Shown piece by piece: positions 54,165 through 64,000 of a stretch of DNA of 64,000 nt. Source of the stretch: Owenia fusiformis (taxonomy: Eukaryota; Annelida; Polychaeta; Sabellida; Oweniidae); contig CAIIXF020000006.1 in assembly GCA_903813345.2 (NCBI GenBank), positions 23,317,936 through 23,381,935 of the forward strand. The letters are read 5' to 3'. Position numbers and translations under genes: made by a program. Within the stretch, counting starts at the first letter, position 1, and every line of letters begins with the position of its first letter. The notes below the pieces were generated by a model. It ran no database searches. It saw nothing but the letters and a program-made list of their open reading frames with translations, and had not been told where the DNA came from.

Positions 54165-55368
54165 TAGCCTTGCCCAAGTCGGTATTTTTTTACTTATCTG
54201 ATCTTGAATTATTACCGCCTTGTACAATCCAATACATCTCCGCTGTCATTATGCTGAAATATTCAATGGTTTCGAGATTTCCATAATGCCTACGCTATCA
54301 GGGGTATCGCGAAACCTTATTGATTGACAGATATCGCGTGGACACGACGTGTGACTTCAAGCTGAATGACCAATCAAAACGTTATCTGGTTGAGCCGCAT
54401 AAACAAAACAAACTTCCCATCTACGACTTGAAATGCAATGATCTGATCGAGTGTTTCGTTAGATTTACAATATATTATGTAATTAAAATGTACATTGGAA
54501 GGTAAGTACCCTGCGTGCAGAGTCTAGTTAAACTACACTCTGCCTAGTAGAGACCATATTACAGTTTAGTAGCCCCGGTGACAGTTTGGGTAATAAATCA
54601 CTTTTGACCTACGCGCTGACCTTTCTTCCACCAATCAGCGAGCTCGAAGAAACATACGCTAAATGCGTTCTAGCTAAATATGCGCACGTCATTGGTCAAC
54701 TCCGGGCTCAACGATGACGTCAGAAGGAATGACCATATATAGAACGTCGGTCAAATTTGGCCGACGAACACTGATTGGCGCGGTGAGTTCACAGGTTTAT
54801 TTTAGTTTGAAAGAGTGAAGACGAAGCTCTCTTTTAAGAAGTGAAGTCAAACGAATGCAAAGGGTAGAAGGTAAGAGTCATTAATGTAAATTAAATCATG
54901 CGATTCAATGTTGATTTAAAACTGATTTCGCGATAAAAATGCACGAAGACCTAGTCCAATGTAGCGGGTCATGTTGTCGTCGAACGGTGATTGAATCTCA
55001 GCTTATATGTTCAGCGATCGTTTCAACGTTTATTGTTGAAATCTTCTCACCTTTGGTTATCCGATCGACATGATCGATGCCCCAGCATCCACTAAACTCT
55101 CATTGATATTTATCTGATAAAATATTTGTATTTTCATGATGAATTCGTGCTCAGATTCGTGCAAAATTTGTTCGTGAAAAGTCCCGGTGAAAAGTGTACT
55201 TGTTTTTGATCGTACATAATAATGAGCTAACGCTACAGGGCCGTCGTTGATTGGTCAAATTTTACCGACATCAACAAACTGTCGGTAAAGCACGTGGCTT
55301 TCTCTTTGGTACAAGGCGGTCATAATAGAAATCAAGATAAGTAAAAGAGACCGACTTGGGCAAGGCTA
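54165..55368. mobile_element. Mutator-like non-autonomous element, 9-bp target duplication
   Basis: TAGCCTTGCCCAAGTCGGT at the left is inverted at the right (ACCGACTTGGGCAAGGCTA appears as CCGACTTGGGCAAGGCTA). The inverted repeat extends about 70 bp (TTTTACTTATCT, TATTACCGCCTTGTAC). CAGAGTCAT is on both sides (54156-54164, 55369-55377), a perfect 9-bp duplication as made by Mutator-type transposases. No transposase is encoded. TGACGTCA at about 54715 is a CRE-like palindrome. Confidence 0.88.
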
Positions 55369-55394
55369 CAGAGTCATATGAGAAAAACTTTCTT

Positions 55395-55531
55395 GTACTC
55401 GTACCTGTGCAATATCGTCTATTCTTGACTCGCTTTGATAATGTTTCTTTATCTCGTCTGCGACTCGATAAAGAAGAATTATCAAAGCTCATCAAGAATG
55501 GACGATCTTGCACAGGTACTCATACTCATAT
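55395..55531. repeat. Long hairpin next to the Mutator-like element
   Basis: GTACCTGTGCAATATCGTC, then ATTCTTGA, CTTTGATAAT and TTTATCTCG face their inverse (CGATAAAGAAGAATTATCAA, TCAAGAATGGACGATCTTGC, ACAGGTAC). Arms are about 60 bases with a few mismatches, around a loop of about 8 bases. Confidence 0.75.
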
Positions 55532-55657
55532 AAGAACCTCTATATCTCAGTAGTTTCAGTTTTCAGTTTAGATTTATTTCTACCCACACCTGTGAGTATA
55601 AATACATATACAATATACATGTAATACAAAATTGATACAATATCAAATGACAGTTAT

Positions 55658-55893
55658 TCAGTTTAATCCTTTCAAAATGCATTGTAAAAATTTACTTAGT
55701 TGAATTGTATATGTTTTGTTTGTAAATAGTTCAATTAATTTATACATATTTGGCCTGTTTTGAAAGTATGGTTTTAAATATTTCTCCCTTTGATCTTTAA
55801 ATAATAAGCATTCTAGTATAAAATGATATTCATCACCTAATTTGTTACAATGTTTACATATTCTTGAAAGTCTTGGTATATTATTGTACCTTC
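55658..55893 (-). CDS. C-terminal end of the LINE polyprotein, separated by the insertion
   Basis: This frame reads GRYNNIPRLSRICKHCNKLG, then DEYHFILECLLF, and ends ILKGLN-stop at 55658. The CxxC...H....C motif is the usual C-terminal zinc-knuckle-like motif of such LINEs. It continues NLPIEIG at 60787 once the 4.9-kb element and its short target duplication are set aside. It has no start of its own and is presumably not expressed. Confidence 0.88.
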
Positions 55894-58800
55894 CCCTTAG
55901 GAAAAAAGTTTAGGGCATTACCCTTGGTTTACCCGAATGTAGCATTAACTTACCTTAATGTCAACCTTAATCCAAAATTACCCTCAATATTTGGGAAATT
56001 AACCTAACTTTACTCATAACTAGATGTTGGGGAATTATAAGGGTCAGTTAAGGGCTAAATATGTGTGATCTTAATATACCTAAATAAACCCCAATCGACC
56101 TTATTCTACCTTAATTAACCTCAGTTACCCTATTTTCTAGGTTACTTTATGTAATCTGCTTTTTGTCTATAAATATCATTTATCTTAAAGAACTATAGTC
56201 TACCAGTCAGATGATAAGTATATATTGTATAAGACCACTTGTATAACTAACAAAACTCTTATGAGTTGAGCTGGAAGTCTTATATAACAAATAATATTTG
56301 GCTCTTAGACTACCATGAAATGAAAATAAAAGTGACAACTACCTGATACTTATGATATATAAGATGTATCAACATGGCCAGTCTAGCCTTTTACATTATA
56401 TAACATGCTGTAATCCTCCCTGGAGCTGTTTGGGAAGGCATGTGTATGGTTTATTAGTGAGACTAGAGGTCTATTATTACAGCTCAATAATATTTGACTA
56501 GAAGACACATTGTCAACTACTAATAGGTATGATTTGGTGGACTCTAAGCATGTCTTTTTGAGTCATTTTCCTCAAAAAAGTAATTACTAGTACTAGTATT
56601 TTATTTCATTGGAAATTATGTATTTTGTTAATTTTAAGCCTGATGACTTCCTCTTAAATATGTATTCAATATATGGCTGAAATCAATGTGACCCTCATTT
56701 CTGATAATAATTTATCATGATCTACCCTTGACACGAACCTCGGTAAACATTAATTGAACCTTAATTGTCCCTTAAGTCCACCTTAATTTGCCCTTAAGTG
56801 CACCTTAATTATCCCTTGAGTGCATGTATAATTTCCCTAAGTTTCCCTAATATTCCCATTGATTCACACCAGCCAACCATAACTTCCCCTATCATTTGAT
56901 ATTACTTATAGAAAATGGGATTCACTGACTGCTTAGGTAATTTAATGTTTTCTACTTGAACCCCTTGTTAGGAATCCCTAATACCATCACACTAGATTTG
57001 TACTCCCTTGTACTGTTTTGAGGAACCTGTATTTCTTCCAATATATGTGCTAGGGGTCTAATATTTAAAGTAGTTAAAATTTGACTAGTTGGCACAATGC
57101 AAATGAAAGCAGAAATTACAATTATTTGAAAATAATGAATTGCTTGACCTCTAAACATTCCCAATTTAAGCCCCTTGATAACTCTGGAGCCATTTCCAGA
57201 GTGGGGAATCTTTTTTCTTATTAAAGCTAGATCTCTAATATAACAAGTGAATTTTATTTGGCTTTTAGCCTATCGAGAAATTAAAATATAATGACAATAA
57301 AATGATAGTTCTGTTTTTTAAGACATTTAAATATGGCCAATCTAGCAATTCACATAGACAAGATAGTGTGATTCTCACTGGAGCTGTTTTGAGGGCCATG
57401 AATCTCTTCTGTTATTTAACCTAGATATCTTATATTACAAGTGAATTATATTTGGCTTTATGGCTGGCAAGAAATAATCAGAGAAATGACGACTTCCTGA
57501 TAGTTCTGTTTTATGAGAGGCCTTAACATGGCCAATCTATAGCCATTTGCTTTGAAAACATATTGTGGTTCTCTCTGGGGCTGTTTTGAGGGCCATGTAT
57601 CCCTTTCATTATCTAAGCTAGATATTTAATATAACAAGTGGTTTATATTTAGCTTAAGGTGAGCAGAAAATGAAAATAAAAATGACACAACCCAATAACT
57701 CTGTTTTGTAAGACATCTTAACATGGTCAATCAAGCCATTTAGCTTGATATTATAATGTGAATCTCTCAGGAGCTGTTTTGAAGGCAGTGTATCTCTTTT
57801 GTTATATAAGCTACATGTCTTATATTACAATTGAATTATATTTGGCTTTAGGGCTAGCAAGAATTGAAAATAAAAGTGACAATGTCCCAAAAGTTCTGTT
57901 TTGAAAGACTTCTTAACATGGCCAATCAAGCCATTTACCTTGATATTATAATGTCAATGTCTCAGGATCTGTTTTTAGGGCAGTTAAGCTAGATGTCTCG
58001 TATTACAACTGAATTATATTTGGCTTTCTTAAGAGAAAGAAATGAAAAAAGGACAACTACCCAATAGGTATGATTTGGTGGATCTCTAAGCATGGCTTTT
58101 TCGGTCATTTCCTTAATAAAATAATCATACTTACCGGTATCTCATGGTAAATTATGTATTTTGTTTATTTTAGCTAATTATTCTTAAATTTACTTCAGTC
58201 AACCATGATTTCACTTTTTTGAAACTGAATTATGAAATTCCATCAGACTTAGGCCCCCATAGATAAAGTTTGATCTATGTAAAAGGTAAATGATTTACCC
58301 TGAATTTACCCTCAAATTACCCTAAACTTTGAAGACCCCTTGTACCAAACTCATAATGTAGCTATTGATTTTTCAGTAAATAATTCTAATAATGATGGTT
58401 ATATTTTACATTTCATATTATTTATATAATAGAATTCACTGAATGCTTCATTTGCCTCAAGCAATTTAATGTTTTCTACTTGAACCGCTTTGGGGGAGTC
58501 ACTGAAGTACCATTACACTAGATTTGTACTCCCTTGTGCTGATTTGAGGGACCTATTTCTCATTCCATATATGCGGTGGGGGTTTCATATTTAAGGTTGT
58601 TAATATTTGACTAGTAGGCACAATGAAAATGAAAACATAAATTACAAATTTTTGAAAATTATGCATTGTTTGACCTCTAAACATTGCCAATCTAAGCCCC
58701 TTGATAACATACCTTGATTCTCTCTTGAGCTATTTTGAGAGCCAGGAATCTCTTTTTTATTAAAGCTAGATCACTGCTATAACAAGTGAATTATATTTGG

Positions 58801-60784
58801 CTTTTAGGCTATAGAGAAATGAGAATAAATATGACAATTACCCGATAGTTCTGTTTTTTAAGACATTCTAATATGGCCAATCTAGACATTGTCAAAATAG
58901 TTTGATTCTCTCTGGAGCTGTTTTGAGAGCCATGCATTTCTACTGTTATTTAACCTAGATATCTAATATTACAAGTGAATTATATTTGGCTTCATGGCTG
59001 GCAAGAAATCAAAATAATCAGGGAAATTATGACTATGTGATAGTTCTGTTTTATAAGAGGCCTTAAAATTGCCAATCTAGCCATTTGGTTTAAAAACATA
59101 GTGTGATTCTCTCTGGGGCAGATTTGAAGCCCAGGTATCTCCTTTGTCATTTAAGCTAGATGCCTAATATCACAGGTGAATAATATTTAGCTATAAGGTT
59201 AGCAAAAATTGAAAATAGAAATGACAACTACCTAATAATTCTGCTTTATAAGACATCTTAACATGGCCAGTCTAGCCACTTACATTGAAATCATAATGTG
59301 AATCTCTCATGAAGATACTATGATTCTATCTGGGGCTGTTTTGAGGGTCACATGTCTATTATATTAGTTGAGCTGGATGTCTAATATAACAAGTGAATAA
59401 TATTTGGCTTTTAGACTAACATGAAATGAAAATAAAAGTGACAACTACCTGATACTTATGATATGTAAGATGTATCAACATGGCCAATCTAGCCTTTTAC
59501 ATTATATAACATGCAGTAATCCTCCCTGGAGCTGTTTTGGAAGGCATGTGTATGGTTTATTAGTGAGACTAGAGGTCTATTATTACAGCTCAATAATATT
59601 TGACTAGAAGACACATTGTCAACTACTAATAGGAATGATTTGGTTGACTCTAAGCATGTCTTTTTGAGTCATTTTCCTCAAAAAAGTAATTACTAGTACT
59701 AGTATTTTATTTCATTGGAAATTATGTATTATGTTAATTTTAAGCTGGATGACTTCGTCTTAAATATGTATTCAATATATGGCTGAAATCAATGTGACCC
59801 TCATTTCTGTTAATAATTTATCATGATCTACCCTTGACACGAACCTCGGTAAACATTAATTGAACCTTAATTGTCCCTTAAGTCCACCTTAATTTGCCCT
59901 TAAGTGCACCTTAATTATCCCTTGAGTGCATGTATAATTTCCCTAAGTTTCCCTAATATTCCCATTGATTCACACCAGCCAACCATAACTTCCCCTATCA
60001 TTCGATATTACTTATAGAAAATGGGATTCACTGACTGCTTAGGTAATTTAATGATTTCTACTTGAACCCCTTGTTAGGAATCCCTAATACCATCACACTA
60101 GATTTGTACTCCCTTGTACTGTTTTGAGGAACCTGTATTTCTTCCAATATATGTGCTAAGGGTCTAATATTTAAAGTAGTTAAAATTTGACTAGTTGGCA
60201 CAATGGAAATGAAAGCAGAAATTATAATTATTTGAAAATAATGAATTGTTTGACCTCTAAACATTGCCAATCTAAGCCCCTTGATAACATACTCTGATTC
60301 TCTCTGGAGCTATTTCAAGAGCCAGTAATCTCTTTTTTTTTATTAAAGCTAGATCTCTAATATAACAAGTGAATTATATTTGGCTTTTAGGCTATAGAGA
60401 AATGAGAATAAATATGACAATTACCCGATAGTTCTGTTCCAAAATATCTTTAAAGTTTCTTAAATTTAATTTATTTCATTGATGGCTGATGTGTTTCCAA
60501 ATCAGTAGCCTCCATATATCTTAAGTGTACATTCTAGAAATTAAGGGTAAACTAAGCCTGAACTAAACCTAGATACTAAACCCAAACTTGACCTAAATAT
60601 TCCCTAAAATCAACATCATGGGTTATTCATGGTTTTAATTTTAAAATTTAAGGGGAAGATAAGGTAAAAAATGGGTTAAGGTTAACATTAACCTTAATGT
60701 TAAGGTTTGTGGACAAATTAATCTTAAAATAACCCCAAATTTTCCTTAACTCAAGGGAAGTGCCCTAAACTTTTTTCCTAAGGG
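55894..60784. mobile_element. 4.9-kb non-autonomous TIR element inside the LINE
   Basis: CCCTTAGGAAAAAAGTTTAG, then GGCA at 55894 is inverted at 60784. TC flanks both sides (55892-55893, 60785-60786), or a 3-bp GGA on the other strand if one terminal base is counted differently. The outer ~200 bases at each end are rich in ACCTTAA/TTAAGGT. The interior has no coding capacity. It holds ~195-bp satellite-like units and a large direct duplication. The superfamily is unknown. Confidence 0.88.
56300..60288 (+). repeat. Internal duplication and ~195-bp tandem repeats of the 4.9-kb element
   Basis: 56300-57182 and 59406-60288 are nearly identical direct repeats, offset 3,106 bp, with a partial third form at about 58440-58700. 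Between them the block GGAGCTGTTTTGAGGGCC, then AAGCTAGAT, AATATAACAAGTGAATTATA, TTTGGCTTT and AACATGGCCAATCTAG recurs about every 190-200 bp (for example 57379, 57577, 57769, 57963, 58914, 59331). Frames of 70 codons at 56952 and 60058 on the minus strand are part of the duplication, not genes. Confidence 0.85.
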
Positions 60785-60786
60785 TC

Positions 60787-63700
60787 CAATTTCTATTGGT
60801 AAATTATGATTTGACATCCTAAATTTTGTCATGTACAGACGTATGCTCAATGGGTGATGGAGATAAGATTCAAAGTTAATATTGGTCTTAATTGCCTTGT
60901 ATAAATGATATGTGCTTTCCTGAAGGTTTGTATTCCATTTTTGAATAAATTGATCTTTTAGTTTGCGTTTAACTCTTAATTTCAGTGCAAATCTACTATC
61001 AAAACTTTGAAATATCCAGATATTTGGAAAACCACATTCATTTAAAATATTCTCTACACACCTTAACCACTGTGACTTATAAATACCCTCCTTGTATAGT
61101 TTTAGCATTGCCTTATATACTTTGCTACTTAAAGTGTCACTTGTGACTAATTTACTCCAAAAATTAATTATCCTTGTTTTTATTGATACTTCAATAGGGT
61201 ATCTACCTAACTCACTGTATATCATAAACGATGGTGTTGCTCGTTTAACTCTCAAGATATATTTACAATATTTTAAATGAAGTTTTTCACACATTAGCAT
61301 TGCTTTGGAGCACCCCCATACCTCACAACCATAAGTAAAAATTGGCAAAATTAATGAGTCAAATAAATGTAATTGTATATCGAGTGGCAAGCCCATCTCT
61401 GTACATCTGCCTAAGACACCATACATAGCATTTTCTGCATTTCGTAATAATAAATTAACATTTTTGCGAAAATTCCCATTATAAGAGAACCAGACTCCCA
61501 AATACTTGAATGAGTCTTCAATTTTGAGTTGTTCTCCATCATACAAAAATCTAAATGTTTCTTTGTTTTTTTTCTTAGAAAATATTACAACATTGGTCTT
61601 TTTAGCATTAACGACAAGTTTATTTTGCTCGCAATATGATTTTAACGCATCAAGACCACTTTGTAGACCTTGCTTTGTATCTGATAAAATAACAGTGTCA
61701 TCAGCATACATGAGGATAAACATTTTAAAAAGGCAATCAATACATTCAGGCAATTTCAAATATTGACAACCTTGGCTATTTACAATAAAGTCTTCCATAT
61801 CATTTACAAATAATGAGAATAGTAATGGAGATAAAATTTCACCAGTTCTCAAACCATTCATACATAGAAAATATTCAGATGTTTCTTCATTAACAGAAAT
61901 GCATGATTTTGCATGGGAATATACATCTTTGATACAATTCAATATTTTTCCAGTTATTCCATAATTCAGTAATTTGCACCACAAACTTGCTCTATCAATT
62001 TTGTCGAAACATTGTTTAAAATCTACAAACACCGTATATATTTTTTTCTTTTGCATATTAAGCATAAGATCAATAATGTTATATAAATTGAATATTTGGT
62101 CATTACATCCCTGATTTGGCATAAAGCCAGATTGATTAATATTCATTAAATTGTTTTTAGCTACAAATAAATACAAACGTTTGTTTAATACTGCTGTAAA
62201 TAGCTTTCCTAAACAAGACAATAATGTGATGCCTCTGTAATTCTCAGGGTCAATTTGTCTCCCCTTATTCTTAAAAATGGGTATAATAATTCCAATTAGC
62301 CATGATTCTGGCACTTTGCCTGAATTCAAAACTTTGTTAAATAGAACAGTATAAAAGTTAGAAAGAATGTCAAAAGTACATTTGATATATTCATTGAGTA
62401 TGCCATCTATACCAGCACTTTTACCATTTTTTAGTTTTTTTACAATTAACTTAATTTCATCTGCTGTTATTTCAGCATTAAGCATATCATTATCCAAACA
62501 AGTACTATCTATTTGATGTGACTCATTAAAATGCTGATTATCTATCGAACCCAATTCTTTATAATTAAAAGATTTGAAGAAATGTAATAAGCTGTCCATT
62601 GATGCTTTGCAATTGTTTTTCTTAGGTTCCTTGATAATCGCCCAATAGTCCTTGCTATTGTTACTTTTCAATGTTTTTAGTTCTTTTATTTTTCTTCTTT
62701 TAAATAAAGTCTGTGCTTTACGTATTTCTTTCTTGTATGCTGCCCTTGTTTTTAGTAAATTGTCTTTCGTATTATCTGATTTTGTTGAATAAAACTTCCT
62801 CTTGGCCCTTTGATAGTCTCTTCTTTTGTCACTACATTCTGGTGTATACCATTGTTTTTTAGGTAATCTTGAAGCTAATTGTCTTGGTTTCTTTGTAGTT
62901 ATTCCAAATGTTGATGATGCTGCTTCCTCAAAAAGTTTACTTATTTCAGTTGTGGCATCCTCTATTGACAGCTCATCTCTTGATATTCTGCTAGTTAAAG
63001 ATGTTACTGTAGATGTATCAATACAGTTGTGAAATTCTTCAGATTTCTCATTATTCCATCTAGGGCGTGGTTTATTACTTGGTGAGAGTGATGAATTGTG
63101 GGTTATATGAGTAGGGGCTGGAGTAACTGTTTCAGTGTCGCTTATATTTACATGTAGCTCTAATGTAAATTCTATACCACAATGTATATCTGATATAATT
63201 CCATCATAGTCATGTATTATGAAATCTTTCAGAAGATTCATTATAGAAATAGTGGTTATCACATAGTCAATCACTGATGTTTCTCTGGTTGTAGATTTAC
63301 CCACTCCTTTGTCTTGTCCACACCTTCCATTCGCAATTAATAGTTTGTTCATTTTGCATGACTCAATTAATCGTGTGCCATATCCATCCACTTTTGGATC
63401 GACGCTGTTTCTTTCTGTCGACATATCTAGCATAGCTAATTGATCTGTTAATTTCGTGTTATCAGTCATTGTGTTATCATTATCATTGACAAGAATATCT
63501 GAAAGTGTTCCAGTATGAGCATTAAAGTCACCACATAAGCACAATTCTTTATTGTTTTTTAGTAAATGGATATCAATTTCAATCTCATCGAATGCCTCAA
63601 GCTTAGAATATTTAGTTTTATATGGAGGGATATAAACAGCTCCAAGAAGTAGGTCATTGTTTGAATTTATATACAAGTGTGGGATATTGGCCCACAAAAC

Positions 63701-64000
63701 ATATTTAGAATCAGAATCTAGGAACTTAATTCCATTGTATAAGTCCTCTTTCACTACCATTCCAATCCCTCCCGATTTTCTGTTTGATAAGACTGTGCGG
63801 TTTTTCAATTTAAGTCTGTATCCATGTTGCATCAATACTTTATCCAGTCTTTCATCATCACTTTTATCGGTTTTAGTCTCATTTAGTATCACTATATCAC
63901 ATCGTTTAATAAATTCCATGGTTTCTGGGTAATTTAACTTATTGGCGAGACCACAAATATTGAGAAGTCCCACCTTAATTCCAGGTGTGGTTGTGTTTTC
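60787..64000 (-). CDS. LINE polyprotein: endonuclease and reverse transcriptase (open at right edge)
   Basis: The frame is open to 64000; the codon at 63973 is GTG, not a start. The endonuclease domain begins LNICGLANK and has ILNETKTD, LCLCGDFNAHTG and SDIHCGIEF. The reverse transcriptase has GKSAGIDGILNEYIK, NYRGITLLSCLGK, QSGFMPNQGC, VFVDFKQCFDKID, GLRTGEILSPLLF and the active site LMYADDTVILSD. The end NLPIEIG is followed in the genome by codons from the inserted TIR element and a stop at 60746. More than 1,070 codons without a stop or frameshift point to a young copy. The enzyme copies its own RNA into nicked target DNA. The exact clade is uncertain. Confidence 0.88.

Larger units (their letters stand above)
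55562..64000 (-). mobile_element. LINE (I/Jockey-like), split by a 4.9-kb TIR element
   Basis: The LINE enters from the right edge and its 3' UTR ends at about 55562 in an A-rich stretch on its own strand. Its polyprotein is open through 60787-64000 and resumes at 55893-55658 after the insertion at 55894-60784. The 5' part is outside the window, so length and 5' completeness cannot be judged. Confidence 0.85.

Noticed and set aside
56952-57164. 70-codon frame repeated at 60058-60270
   Set aside because: The repetition reflects the 0.88-kb direct duplication in a non-coding element. There is no other support for coding.

Overview
The window is AT-rich eukaryotic DNA with long introns, spliced genes and many transposons. 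The gene content is that of a marine invertebrate: secreted ependymin-related proteins, a sarcoplasmic calcium-binding protein and an i-type (destabilase) lysozyme-like protein. An echinoderm or hemichordate would fit, but the sequence alone does not settle the species.

Layout. 1-5.4 kb: two tandem minus-strand ependymin-related genes, each with a TATA box, a short non-coding first exon and an acceptor one base before the ATG. A long inverted repeat lies between them. 5.8-9.9 kb: two 5'-truncated LINEs, a 12-copy 39-bp minisatellite and a mariner-type element that one of the LINEs has entered. 10.0-20.6 kb: a plus-strand gene of at least five exons with a disordered N-terminal part and a multi-pass C-terminus (not recognised). 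Its 6.9-kb intron holds a complete three-exon antisense gene for a 187-residue sarcoplasmic calcium-binding protein. 20.6-25.8 kb: MITEs, tRNA-like sequence and dispersed repeats. 25.8-34.1 kb: a plus-strand gene with three single-exon thrombospondin type-1 repeats followed by an i-type lysozyme domain whose usual catalytic residues are missing. Two of its introns carry large TIR elements.

34.2-48.6 kb is a transposon district. A 9.4-kb TIR element contains a duplicated 2.2-kb unit. The second unit is interrupted by a 5-kb TIR element, which is itself interrupted by a 1,962-bp mariner whose transposase gene looks intact and has one intron. A copy of the unoccupied insertion site of the outer element lies at about 48.6 kb. 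48.7-51.9 kb is mostly featureless. 52.0-53.4 kb holds the first three exons of an unrecognised plus-strand gene that probably continues beyond its last recognised exon. 54.2-55.4 kb is a Mutator-like element with a 9-bp target duplication. 55.6-64 kb is a LINE with a long open frame (endonuclease plus reverse transcriptase) that runs off the right edge. Its C-terminal end is split by a 4.9-kb non-autonomous TIR element filled with about 195-bp satellite-like repeats.

The host genes do not form an operon or pathway. The strongest new observation is the TSP1 plus inactive-looking i-type lysozyme architecture. The nested transposons with readable target duplications come next.
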